Positions 22,296 to 34,600 of a stretch of 64,000 nucleotides of DNA are shown here, piece by piece. The position numbers and the translations under genes were made by a program. The stretch is from Colius striatus (Eukaryota > Chordata > Aves > Coliiformes > Coliidae), in the NCBI RefSeq assembly GCF_028858725.1, contig NC_084790.1, forward strand, positions 3,602,001-3,666,000, given 5' to 3'. Each line of letters starts with the position of its first letter. Positions within the stretch are counted from its first letter, which is position 1. The notes under the pieces were generated by a model that saw only the letters and a list, made by a program, of their open reading frames with translations, did no database searches and was not told the DNA's origin.

Positions 22296-25200
22296 ATGGC
22301 ATTCTCTAACCGAAGCTTTCAGTGGAGTACAAGCAGCCGCTTCCAAACTGCTGCACCCAGTGTCAGTGGTTTAACCTCCAGGAAGATGTCCATCCAAAAA
22401 ATTCAGGCACCTAGCGTCTATGGGGGAGCTGGTGGCTATGGCACTCGCATCTCTACCAGCACTACCTATGGGCAAGGCTTAGGTGGGGGCTTCCAGCTGA
22501 ATGCTACTGGCAATGATGTGCTGCTTGCTGGCAATGAAAAATCAACTATGCAAAACCTAAATGACCGTTTGGCTTCGTACCTGGAGAAAGTGCGTTCTCT
22601 GGAGAAGGCAAACTCCCTGATCGAAAAGCAGATCAAGGAGTGGTACGAGAAGAATACCACACACAAACAGAGTGACTACAGTTCATATTTTAAAACAATT
22701 GAAGATCTCCAAAATAAGGTAAGATATCATATAGACATCTATAAATACACGAATCACAAGTATTGGGGAGATAAATAACAATCTACTGGACAAAACGTAC
22801 TTTTCCAAATCGTGATTGTCTCAGCTAAGAAAAAGAAATGCTGGGTTTTGACCGGATACAAATGTCAGATTTTCCATAATTCATTATACTTGATTTAGGT
22901 CTGCAAAGGAGAGCAATCTCATACGTGAGAATCGGAATTTATTCATTCTACTCTATTTTCCTTAGGTAATTTCAATCAGTCAAAATACTGATGGCAATTT
23001 ACATATTTAAATATAGTTTGGCATCTGTGGATTTCAAAGTGTTTCTCCAGAAAAGACTGCCAAGTGCTCAGAGAAAAAAAATAAAAGGTCATGATTTTAA
23101 ATAGTCAATTACCACTATAAACAATAAAATACTTCTCTAGCAATCAGTTGATGGATGTATTAAATTGTGCTTAGAGTGAACTTCCTTAAACCTTTCCCCT
23201 CTTATTTTTCACTATTTCCTATCATTTAAAAGGAGATTCCTTCCAGAGAGCTATTCATCCCAACTACTTTATATACCTCTTCTATGGGAGGATATTCTGC
23301 CTTTTGGAGAACCTTAATTCTTTCTGTTCTTCAGAAGGAACTTAGTTTAACCTAGCTAACGGAAAACTAAAGTTAAGCCCACATGCAGTATTAATTTCCA
23401 GAAATTGATCAAACACGCATTTATGTGCAAAAATTAATCACTTTTCAACCATTCCTTTTTAGATTGGTGCTGCACAGCTGGAAAATGCAAGGCTTGTCCT
23501 GCAGATTGACAACGCCAAGCTGGCTGCTGATGATTTCAGACTGAAGTAAGTTCTACAATCATTTCGAAAATTCTCTTTCACGATCCTCTTATTCACGAAA
23601 GCTTCTAGTTATGAGAAGCAAACATCTTCTACAGTTTAATGAAAAAACAAAATGCAACTAAGGCTACACTGGTTACTGATTCTAACATTTCCATGATGAC
23701 AAAACAAGCCTTATTTCACAGGTATGAAAATGAACACCTGCTCAGGCAAAGCGTCGAGAGCGACATTACTGGACTGATTCGAGTTCGTGACGACTTGACT
23801 TTGACGAAATCTGATTTGGAGTCACAGATTGAAAGCGTGAATGAAGAGCTAGCTTTCCTTAAGAAGAATCATGAGCAGGTGAGAGCAGCTGATCATTGTT
23901 GGGGAGAGATTTCTTTTTAAGTGCCACACTGAAATTCAGCCTCATTAGGAATAATGAAACCTTCAGGGTTTAATCTGAAAGAATATTGGGGGTACAGTGG
24001 GATTCAGCTCCAGATTAAGCACATCAAAATTCAGGTACCTATTCATGCATTACCTATGTGAATATTGATATAGCTCTATTATAATCAACTGAGAGACAGT
24101 CAATAGAACAGACATAGTCTAGAGAGTGACTCAGCTTACTGTAAACCAAACATCTATTGCCAGGTCAGCTGGGACACTCTATAGTCTACATTTGTTGTAA
24201 CAGGAACTCTGGCTCATGCACAGACACCTACAAGTTGGATATGTGTACTCTGTACCTCCTAGAGTCTTAGTTCAAACTGAACTTCACCCTTAGCATTATA
24301 CTTAGAGTTTCAAAGACCTGCAAAGGTAAGGATGTTACACAACCATTGTTTATTTCCTCTTTTTAAGTAAAGACACAAACTGAAATCCCAAATTCAACAT
24401 GACTTATGGCATATGCCCAATGTTTCCTTCTAGTGCCATACTAACTTCAAAGGCGTGAAATTCTTGTCACATTGCAGGAAATTTGTTCTTTAAAGAACTA
24501 TATTGGAAAGATCCAACCTAGAAAAACAGCCAACCCAGCCAGTCACTTAAAATCACGCTGGAGAAGAGCATTTGCATCTTTTCTGTAAGCAATATAACTG
24601 TGTGGGGCATCCTAGCTATTGGACATCAAAAGGCTGAACACCTCCAGAAACGAACAACTGAAGGGTTTTGTTAAGAATTATTTGTGGTTTAGGAGTTGCT
24701 ACCCCGCAGAGGTATACAAACGGGAACCACGACTTCTACACTGATTCCATAGATCTGGTCCTGAGGAAACCATCTTTTTGTAATCTGTTTAACTATTGTG
24801 TAGCATTTATTGCCACAAAACAAGTAATACGCTGTAACATGAGGTGCGTTAAGATATTTTTACAAGTGATGAAGTTTTCTTGCCCTGAGTAATTTAAGAA
24901 TTACTTCTATGTCTGTAGATTTTTAATTTGCTTCCAATATTCAGGATTGAAAGTTCCCTGTAGCTGATGCTAATACAATCCTCGTTGCTGTAGGATGTTG
25001 ACAGACTGCGCAAAGAGGTGGGTGGATCCGTCAATGTAGAGGTGGATGCTGCTCCAAATACTGACCTTGCAACTATTATGGAAAACATGAGACGGCAATA
25101 TGAAGAAATGGCAGAAAAGAACCGTCAAGAAGCCAAAGAACGATTCGAAAAGCAGGTAAGGTCAATTGCTGAAACATCAGCAAGAACGTCAGTCATGTCT

Positions 25201-27494
25201 AGCTGCAGTTTACAGCCCCTTCATCATTGCATTTCAGACAGAAGAACTGAACGTAGAAGTGGCAATCAATGTTGAACAGCTGCAGACCCAAAGAAGAGAG
25301 ATTACTGACCGAAGACAGATCTTCCAAGGGCTGGAGCTAGAATTGCAGTCCCAGCTTAACATGGTAAATAATGAGTAGTTGAAATAAGGATTGTGTTTAG
25401 TAGACAAATATACAGAAAAACATAGAACCTGAGAGGCTTTTCAATTAAAACGTCATTTTAACACAGAAATGTATCCTCTTGGATAATAAACACATCTCTT
25501 TTCATTGGCTGTAGAGAAAGTCTTTGGAAGACACTCTGGCTGAAACTGAAGCACGTTATAGTCTCCAGCTAGCCCAAATACAGGAAGCAATTGCCAACAT
25601 GGAGGCTCAGCTGAGGCAACTCCGAGCTGACATGGAGGCTCAGAATAACGAGTACAGTATATTGCTGGATCTCAAGACTCGCTTGGAAATGGAGATTGCC
25701 ACATACCGCCGTCTGCTGGAAGGAGAGGACAGCAGGTGAGGAAATACACACACTTGGCTTGTCAGTTTGGTTTCTTCTGACAGCAAACAACCCTGTACAT
25801 ACTGCCTATATTCAAGAAAGGTGAAAGTGCAAATCTGCCACTTTCCAACTGGCTCGGCAGCTGGGAGTGGTGAGGGGTGGAGGGGGAAGTCTGTTGTCCA
25901 GTTCTCAACTGTAGATTCACAGCAGGCTGCAGTTTGTACTTGGTTTCAGAAGCTGCTGCAGAAGTCAGTTGAGTTTGTCTCTCTCAGCCCTTGCATAGAT
26001 ACCCACTGTCGCTCTCTGTGAGCTGGGTATATGTTCACACTCCATAAGCATCAGTAATTCCATTTTGGGTCTACTTTTCTGTAACAGTAGTGACTGTAGC
26101 GTCTGCAGGCCTAAGCTAACCTGGCCTAGATTTGCTTTAACCTGGTTTAGACATTGCAGCACATAGTCACACCAGAGCAGGCGCTCAGCAAGAGTGTGTC
26201 GTCCTCTTGCAGTACATCACAAGTTTTGCAGCCTGCATTGGATTATGCTCTGCTTTACCTGTGTCACTACTAGCCAAGACACTTGAACTTTTGAAGAGCT
26301 GCCAGTGAGCTGACACTAAATGTTCTGCTAGTCCAGGATCTCATATTCTGCTGTGGAAAGAGCAGACATCTATGAAAGTGGGACAAATAAAGCTGGGTAT
26401 TTCCTCCCCAGATTCTGCCTGTTCTGGCTGTTCTGTTCTGGCTCAGGAACTAGATTGGGCGTAGCCCCACGAGCTTAAATTACAGCTTTGCAGAAATGAG
26501 CCTGCAGATTCATTTCACCCAAAGCTTTTGCTTAGCAATAATGAGAGAAATGAGAGAAAACTCCTTTAAACACCTAGTCAAATGTCTTGATGAAAGCACA
26601 TTACCTGCCTTGATTAACCACATAGGAAATGTACCAGGATGTTTCTTCAGGATGTAGTTGTTATATATTTATACTTTTTAATTTCTAATTTGAACAGACC
26701 TTTCCAATTGGAGGTATCTACAGCAGACCTTGAAAAAGGTACGTCACAACAACTTACTAATTTTTTCACGGCTGCTTGTTGAAATGTTATAGGACTAAGT
26801 AGCCTGATACAGAACAACACAATTTAACAGCAAATAATCAGTCAGTGGAATCTTACATCAAGAAAGCAGTCAGCTGCATGAATAGATAACCTAGCGTGAT
26901 TATACAAAGGCTGGGCTCATGTATATAAATCAGGTGCCCATAGGAAAACCTGAAAGAGCCAAGAGAAGGACAGAGCATTATTGAATTACTCTCTGGAGGA
27001 CTTCAGAAGAATCTGCATCTGCTCACTGACTACACAGGGAGAGCAGGCTCCTAAATAAAGTGTCTGGTTTTAATAGTAAAAATATCCTTTTTGGTGTAAG
27101 CCTGTTTCCAGGTTTTAGGTCTACAAGTTTGTGCTAAAGTAAAGCAAAACTATCAGGAGGGATAGAGAGTTATTCAACACAATGTCAGCTATAGTATTGT
27201 GAGTAAACATGAGGTGTTCAAAGGAAGAGAAGTGACATCCTGGTTTTACTCTAAAAGTTTACTTCACAGTAACTGTGCATGGAAAAGATGCCTTTATCTA
27301 CCTTCTCATTGTTGGAACTGCTGATAGTACTAGGGTAATGTTATTTTGTCAACATATGTTGCATTTATTTGATTCTCTGTGCAATTGCATTACCAGACTC
27401 CAGTAAAATTAAGAAGATCAAGACCATTGTTGAAGAGGTGGTTGACGGCAAGATTGTCTCCTCTCAGATCAAAGAGGTTGAAGAGAAGATGTAA
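22296..27494 (+). CDS. KRT20: Keratin, type I cytoskeletal 20 (8 exons)
   Basis: Type I keratin; the mammalian orthologue is a filament protein of intestinal, urothelial and Merkel cells. Exons: 22296-22718, 23463-23545, 23722-23878, 24994-25155, 25238-25363, 25515-25735, 26698-26738, 27397-27494; all GT/AG, exon sizes canonical, 436 aa (human K20 424). The head (residues 1-80) carries the K20-like segments MAFSNRSFQ and [15 protein letters not shown] and lacks long Gly repeats. The rod starts at [20 protein letters not shown] (residue 84 on) and closes with [14 protein letters not shown] near residue 390. The short tail ends [20 protein letters not shown], close to the human K20 tail. The start codon is the first ATG downstream of the TATA box. 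It lies between KRT23 and the KRT12-like gene, as in mammals. Confidence 0.93.
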
Positions 27495-28370
27495 ATGGCA
27501 CGAGCAGAGAGGAGACAGCCTCTCAGCTCCTTGGCACTGGTGCCAAAATGAAAAGCTTAACCTTTATGAAGATTTTAATCTAATTCTCCCTAAAACCCAG
27601 AAGGGTTGAAAAATGTCAAACTATCAAATCTCAAACAATCTTTTTCCATTTTTCTTCTTTATTTTTCGTGTGTGGGAGTGTTCATAAAAGCTAGTAAGTT
27701 GCAAGCTTATTGTTTCAGGTTTACCTATTCAGTGAAGAAACATCTTGATGAAAAAAAAAAACCCCAAATCAACCTGTTATAAATGTATAATTATTTCCAA
27801 GACAGATACAAACCAAAGCACTGGGTTTTTTTTTTTTCTTACATCAGTCTTAACGTTACATTAAAAAATTTGCTCAGTAAAAATTCGAAAGTCAAGTGAC
27901 TCACGGCATGATTTTAGTGTTGCATCTAAGGTAATTTCAATTAAATTTAGGAAAGGACTGAAGCAATGTTTCCTGTTGAAGTTTCAAAGCACTAAGCTGG
28001 TGAAATTCATTAGATGAAGACGTGGGACAAAACTTACTGTGTGCTTAACAAGCTCTGGAGAGCAATGCAAGAACTTTTTGATTTTTTGAGACAGTGCACT
28101 TCAACATTGGGTGCCTTAAGCTCCCACACACTTTCAACATATTAATAAATGAAAAGTTTTTAGAAGAGAACTGCTATTTCTGAAACCTTGATTAATTGCA
28201 ATCTCAAGTCTATCAATCTATTTTTTCTCTTGTGTACTGGCACATGTAGAGTAGAATTGTTTTTTTAAAGAGCATTAAAATGTTGATTGAGTGCACCTTT
28301 TCTGAACTTGAACCATCATTCAAATGTAACACAGCTTCACTTCAATAAAGAAATGATTTTCAAATAAATG
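27495..28370 (+). other. KRT20: KRT20 3' UTR, poly(A) signal 28344-28349
   Basis: AT-rich trailer of roughly 870 nt. AATAAA at 28344-28349 (ttcaataaagaaatg) is the most convincing signal; an earlier AATAAA near 28144 could also be used. Confidence 0.55.
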
Positions 28371-29800
28371 TGTCAATCTGCATTTCTTAATAAATTCAAA
28401 TGAATAAATAAATTGAAGAAGCCTATTTCTTATTTTTTGCCAGAGACTCTAGCAAGAGATTTTACCAACCAGAATATATTTTGCCTTTCAGTTCAGAAAT
28501 AAAAAGAGCTCAGAAATAAAAGCTCAGAAGTAAAAAATTTTGTCCCTACTAAACCTTTCCCTACCAGTAACTGCATGTACCCGCTCCCATAGAGCCTGAG
28601 TCTCGTATGCCACACCCAGACTTTCAATCCACAGTCTACATTTTCCTCTCGACAACATAAATACAAAACCTCTTTTCTTTTGAAACCTCACCTGTCCAGT
28701 GTGTTATTCACTGTACACAAGCAGCTGCCAAATAAAATAATCATTTGCTTTCACTATCATGAGCCACTGACATCATGGTATCAATTCCTTTCTAAAGAAA
28801 TGCTTGACTGAAACCTTTGATCTGCCGCTCATGATATGTTTCTGCCCAAAAAACACTTCTGCTGCTGGATGTAGATAAATTAAAGATGAATATGTTTTGG
28901 TTGATAAATCCAATAATTAAGCCACGACAAAGAAAAAACATTTTTCTGTTTGCAATAATAACCACAAAAGAAAAGTATATTGGTTTTGAAGGGTTTCCAT
29001 GTCTAAACCTGCAACTAGAAGGGCTATATTTGAGCTTTAGATTTATATTGTAAAAAGCAAAAAATACAGAAACAAATTTCCTTATTTTTGGATAACAATA
29101 AACTATTTAGAAGAAACCAGGGGTAGTTTTCAGCTCAAAAGCATAAAAAAATTGTTACAGGCTGTGCATGTTACACAGAGCTATTTCAGTCATGAAAATA
29201 TTAAGGTAAAAACACAATTACAAATTAAATCTATAATATAATCAAGTATAATCAAGTATAATCAGGTATAATCAAGTATATTTATGCTCTCATGTTAATA
29301 ACCAGCCTGCAGATCTCTGAATGCCCTTATGCCTCTTCATACACATTTTCTTGATCATGTTTCTTACTTCTTATTAAGCATACAGGGAGCACTAATCCAG
29401 CAGAGCTTCATGTCAGGAAAGTATTATGAGAAGAAACATATTTTTGACATGTACATTGGGATGTATCATGTGAGAGGGATCACTCCACTGACTGAAGCAC
29501 ACTACTATAATAATAAGTCCAAACCAAGAAAGCAATGAATATGTAAAGACCAAAAAATATATCTAGGAAGGATTTCAATTAAAAAAGAAATTTTTGTGTT
29601 CCATTGCACACAGCAAATGTGAAGTCTCAGGTCTCCTCCACCCATTCTCTCTTATACAGTAAATACCTGGAGGGCACCATATTTCCACTCCCATTGGCAA
29701 TTTAGATGGGCACATATCATTCCATTTGTCAGGACACACTAAACTGACTATCACTCCAAACAAGAGAAAGAATTCAAGACCTTCCTCAGAGGTGTGGACA
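28370..29800. other. Spacer between KRT20 and the KRT12-like gene
   Basis: AT-rich, with no recognised repeat family or exon apart from a small satellite at 29241-29280. It must contain KRT12 upstream control sequence, but no site is identifiable by eye. Confidence 0.5.
29241..29280 (+). repeat. Four tandem copies of a 10-bp unit
   Basis: ATCAAGTATA repeated four times, one copy with a single A-to-G change. Confidence 0.95.
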
Positions 29801-29828
29801 ACCACTGTGACACCCACTGCTTTCCCTC

Positions 29829-29834
29829 TATAAA
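29829..29834 (+). promoter_or_regulatory. TATA box of the KRT12-like gene
   Basis: TATAAA in CTCTATAAAGGTAAAGCTG, 77 nt before the predicted ATG at 29911. It rules out the in-frame upstream ATG at 29794, which lies before the TATA box. Confidence 0.82.
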
Positions 29835-29910
29835 GGTAAAGCTGCTCTCTGCTTTGCCTCACTTTGCTCTTTGCCTAACAGACCAGAGCACCCTGAGCAC
29901 CCTGAGCACC

Positions 29911-32900
29911 ATGGCCCTGTCTGTGCGCACAAGCGGCGGATCCCGGCAGTTCTCCTCTCGCAGCGGACTTGCTGGGGGATCTCTGAGAATGGCTAGTTCT
30001 GGAGGTGGAGGCTTTGGTGGCAGTGGACTTGGGTTTGGTGGTGGATCTGGTGGAGGTTTTGGTGCTGTCTCTATGCTCGGCTCAGGCTCTGGATTCAGTG
30101 GGGGTTTTGCGAGTAGCTCAGGTGGAGGATTTGGGAGCAGCTTAAGCAGTGGCTTTGGTGGAGGCTTGGGTGGTGGTTTCGGTGGTAGCTATGGAAGTGG
30201 CTTAGGCAGTGCCTTTGGTGGGGGTTTGGGAAGTGGTTTTGGCAGCAGCTCAGGCTCTGGTTTTGGAGGTGGTTTTGGTGGTGGCTCAGGCTCTGGTTTT
30301 GGAGGTGGTTTTGGCATCACTGGTGCTGGGGATGGAGGCCTTCTTTCTGGCTCGAAAAAAGAAACTATGCAGAACCTCAATGACCGTCTGGCTGCTTATC
30401 TGGACAAAGTACGATCTCTGGAGGATGCCAATACTGAGCTGGAGCGCAAAATCCGTGAGTGGTATGAGAAAAATGGCCCTGGCGCTGCCATCCCTGGATC
30501 TGGGAATGACTACAGTAAATATTGTCCTATAATTGAAGATCTTCGAAACAAGGTAGCAAAGCAATGTACTTAATGTATCTTTACATTTGTAATTAACCTA
30601 ATAACATAAATAGCAAACTAGGAGCAAATTAACAGTAAATTTATCCTACAGAACAACCTCAGATCCATTGCACTGGTATCAGGTGTTGAACTGTTCTATG
30701 TATTAACGTCAGCTCTGTACTCTGTCACACAATGCTGTGTGACTTGGTCTGATCTGAATAAAGGAGAAGGCAGTGACAAAGTTCTACAAACTCTTGTACA
30801 TGTCCAAGTTTAATTTTTACTGAGTTTTGCGTTTCTTATATCCCAAACCAAGTTCCTGCAATAGACAAACTACCTGGCAAAAACTATCTAGTCATAGAAA
30901 GCAAACTGGCATTCCCCCATTGAGGGAAGCATGCTGATCTGCAGAAGCTGAAAAGCTGTCACAGTAAATTAGACAAGAGTCTAGTCTAATTGCATTTAGG
31001 ATTACAATTACATAAAAAACTACAATGAGCTGCAAAGCCACTTGGCTATGAAATCATTCTCTGAACTTTGTCTGCATTACAGATCATCAATGCAACTATT
31101 GACAACGCAAGAATCATTTTGCAGGTCGATAATGCCAGACTGGCTGCTGATGACTTCAGATTGAAGTAAGTATATCTTAATACCACAAAAACCACTTACT
31201 AATAGTTAAACAAAAAAAAAATCTATTGTGTTTCAAAATCTTTTTCCTTTCAGAATTCTTCAACATAATTATTAAACGATATTATAATAATATGTACTAA
31301 TATTTCATATTAACAGCTAAAATGATCTCTAAAGGTCCCTTCCAACCCCTACCATTCTATGATTCCATGACTCTATGACAAGTATATACTAATAGCTTGC
31401 ATTTGACATCATTAACCATATAAAAATCAAATTTAATTACTTTCTTTACAGATATGAGAACGAAGTGGCTCTTCACCAGAGCGTAGAAGCTGACATTAAC
31501 GGTCTGCGCAGAGTTCTCGATGAGCTGACTTTGACAAGAGCTGATTTAGAGTTGCAGATTGAAAGCCTGAATGAAGAACTGGCTTATCTCAAGAAGAATC
31601 ATGAAGAGGTACTTTTTTTTCCCTTTGTGAATTCAGGAGAGGTCAGGTGGAACTGTGAAATGTAAAATTATTCCCCTCTATATGCTAGTGTGAGTTTCCT
31701 GGTTTCATTATTTGTTTTGCTTGCTGTTCCCTTTTTTTGAGCTTACTAAGTACAAGAAATACATACACAAGCTGTGGATTCTTGTTGGAACAGGATTTGT
31801 ATCACATATAGTGGTTTATGTACCGTTTTGGTAGAACTACTTTGCCTTTTGTTAACAGAAAATTCTCTTTTAAATCTCTCCAGGAGCTTCAGGGCATCCA
31901 AAGCAGTGCATGTGGCCAAGTCAGCGTTGAAATGGACGCTGCTCCAGGAACGGACCTGACCAAGGTTTTGAATGACATGAGGGGACAGTATGAAGTTATT
32001 GCTGAGCAAAATCGTAAAGAGGCTGAAGCATGGTTCAATGAAAAGGTAATAACCAGAGAGAGCTAATTCAGTAAAACGCATGTAAAAATGACTAGGGATG
32101 GTAAAATGACACTTCCTTGCCATTTCAGAGTGGAGAGCTGAAGAGGGAGATCTCCACCCATACTGAGCAGCTTCAGTCGGGGAAGAGTGAGCTCACAGAC
32201 CTAAAACGGACTCTCCAGAGCCTGGAAATTGAACTACAGTCCCAGCTTGCCATGGTATGTTCTAAGGAAGCTGCTGACTAGTTAAATTTTCCAACTTCAA
32301 AAGTGTTGTTAGATCTTACACTACTCTACAGGATTTAAGATTTGCATGTATTTCCTATTGAACCCCATATTCTTTTAGTTCTTAAATAGCAGTATTTTAT
32401 ATAATTGGACTGCTGCTAGAATGTCATAAAGCAGATGAACTTTCATGTTCACATCCAGTGAAGCTGCAAAGGCCAGGCTTCAAACTGATATTTCAAGAAA
32501 AAAACTAAAATCTCTAACTAATGAAGCTGTGCTTACTCCCAATAAACTATTTCACTTGGTTCTACCTTCATAAACATTTTTTTTCCTCAAAATGAGATTA
32601 TTTCATATCTTTCTTACACAGAAAAAGTCCCTTGAAGACACTTTAGCAGAAACAGAAGGAGGTTACTGCGCTCAGCTTTCACAAATGCAGCTTCAGATTG
32701 GGAATCTGGAGTCTCAGCTGTTCCAGGTCAGGGCTGACATGGAGCGCCAGAATGCGGAGTACCAACAACTTCTAGACATCAAGACTCGCCTGGAAATGGA
32801 GATTGAAACCTATCGTCGCTTGCTGGATGGGGAGTTTGTGTAAGTAACTAATTTACATTAAATATTTCCTGTGTTTGTTGGGTTTTCTTCTGTAGCAAAT

Positions 32901-33480
32901 GTTACCTTCACCAAAAGACAGTGAGGCCCATACAGTGATTCTGAAATAACATCAATATAGTCATAACATGGGAGAGTGAACTATTCTACTCTGTATTTAA
33001 ACCAATCCACCAACGCCAACAAGAAAAGGGAATTTCTCTCGACCCTGACAAACATTCTGCAATATTGTGTGTCTGACTCACTTTTAGGGGCACGGGACAG
33101 GGAGTTACATTTGAAAGCTCATCCTTGACTGGGTCCAAATCACAAACGCAATCACTGGATTCTTCTCAAGGTAGGTAGAACTTAACTGAACAAAACTTCA
33201 TTTCTAAAGTCCCCTTCATAAATATGTGATTTCTGTTTAACTACATCCTGGAGTTCATTATAACAAGAAGCCAACTGGAAAGGGAATGGATGTTAACTGT
33301 TCACGTAGACATTCTGCTTTGTTCTATAATTCGTCACACCTTGATAAATATTGTTGTGTTTTGCTTTGTTTATGATGTTTAGATCCTAACAAAACTAGAA
33401 AGATCAAGACAATTGTCGAAGAAGTGGTAGACGGAAAAGTTGTTGCATCCCACGTTAAGGAAGTTGAAGAGAAGATATGA
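29911..33480 (+). CDS. KRT12: Type I keratin, KRT12-like (8 exons)
   Basis: Filament-forming acidic keratin. Exons: 29911-30552, 31083-31165, 31452-31608, 31884-32045, 32129-32254, 32622-32839, 33088-33170, 33383-33480; 522 aa. The head (about 149 aa) opens [19 protein letters not shown], like the K12 head, and then has long Gly/Ser/Phe repeats. The rod starts at [20 protein letters not shown] and ends [10 protein letters not shown] near residue 460. The tail carries [20 protein letters not shown] and no Gly repeats; human K12 has nearly the same SKSQ..S.DSS.DP.KTRKIKT order, while K10 has a long Gly-rich tail. Position next to KRT20 also fits KRT12. KRT24 is the main alternative: it also has a Gly-rich head, and YEKNGPG resembles it. 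Exon 6 is 218 nt, one codon shorter than in its neighbours. ATG at 29911 has ACC before it and lies downstream of the TATA box. Confidence 0.82.
30000..30330 (+). repeat. Gly-rich coding minisatellite in KRT12-like exon 1
   Basis: Imperfect repeats of GGTGGTTTTGG / GGCTCAGGCTCTGG encode the flexible [10 protein letters not shown]-type loops of the head domain. Closely spaced near-identical blocks (for example around 30250-30310) suggest length variation by slippage. Confidence 0.85.
31320..31379 (+). mobile_element. Very short CR1 3' stub in KRT12-like intron 2
   Basis: Only the last ~60 bp of CR1 are present: atgatctctaaaggtccctt, ccaacccctaccattctatg, then octamer-like repeats ending at ctatgac. 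Confidence 0.85.
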
Positions 33481-33870
33481 GACACAATCTGATACTGCAA
33501 AGGATCTGTTCATGTGTTTTCAAAGCAGAAAGGGATAAATAATTTTGCTCTTTTGTCTCAAGTGATAAAAATAGATTGGCTTTTTACTAAGATGCTTTTA
33601 CATAAAATGAAGCCTGCATTTTCACTCGTAGTAGTCACGCGATACATTTTCTGTTTCAGTCTGATGGTATTACCTGTACTATTTTCATGGGATGTTTAAA
33701 TATATCATCAAATCTTTGTTCAATAACTAGAAATACAGTTCACACATTTGGCATTTCATTAGATATGCTTTTTATAATCTTTAGTAACTAGTAGATAAAA
33801 TAATTTTGCTATTCCAACCTAATTTTCCAGTTTTCTTGATTAATAAAAAAGACTCAGCAAGCTTTAAGGT
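33481..33870 (+). other. KRT12-like 3' UTR, poly(A) signal 33842-33847
   Basis: AT-rich trailer. AATAAA at 33842-33847 is about 360 nt after the TGA stop. Confidence 0.55.
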
Positions 33871-33917
33871 ATTAGTCTCCCTTTATTCTGCATTCAGGAC
33901 TGCTGCTCCTGATCCAC

Positions 33918-34600
33918 ATTTCATAGAATTCATAGAATTCATGGAATTCATAGAATGGTAGGGGTTGGAAGGGACCTTTAGAGATCATCCAGTCCAACCC
34001 CCCTGCAGAAGCAGGGTCACCTAGATCAGGTCACACAGGAACATGTCCAGGTGGGTCTTGAAGACCTCCAAGGAAGGAGCCTCCACAACCCCTCTGGGCA
34101 GCCTGTGCCAGGGCTCCCTCACCTGAACAGTGAAATAGTTTTTTCTTATATTTAAGTGGAACATTTTGTGTTCCAGCTTCATCCCATCACCCCTTGTCCT
34201 GTTGCTGGCTGCTATAGAAAAAAGGGATGTCCCAACCTCCTGACACCCACCCTTTAGATATTGGTAAATATTAATGAGATCTCCCCTCAATCTCCTCTTC
34301 TCCAGACTAAACAGCCCCAGTTCCTGCAGCCTTTCCTCATATGAAAGATGTTCCATTCCCCTGATCATCTTGGTGGCCCTGCGCTGGACTCTCTCCAGCA
34401 GTTCCTCTTGAGCTGAGGAGCCCAGAACTGGACACAGCACTCCAGATGAGGCCTCACCAGGGCAGAGTAGAGGGGGAGAAGAACCTCCCTTGACCTGCTG
34501 GCCACACTCTTCTTGATGCATCCCAGGATGCCATTGGCCTTCTTGGCCAAGAGGGCACATTGCTGGCTCATATTTAGCTTATTATCAATTACCAGCATTT
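33918..34600 (-). mobile_element. CR1 LINE fragment, minus strand
   Basis: Octamer-type tail (repeated catagaattc) at the low-coordinate end, then the reverse complement of the CR1 3' region. A minus-strand frame covers 34021-34598 with CR1 RT C-terminal blocks [60 protein letters not shown] and [13 protein letters not shown]. The frame shifts once near 34415, so it is a dead copy. It lies immediately beyond the KRT12-like 3' end. Confidence 0.95.

Noticed and set aside
29794-29910. In-frame upstream ATG extending the KRT12-like protein by 39 residues
   Set aside because: It lies before the TATA box at 29829 and the added residues are not keratin-like; ATG at 29911 matches the K12 N-terminus.
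29911-33480. Calling this gene KRT10
   Set aside because: The tail lacks K10's long Gly-rich repeats and instead matches the K12 SKSQ..DSS.DP.KTRKIK pattern; position next to KRT20 fits KRT12.
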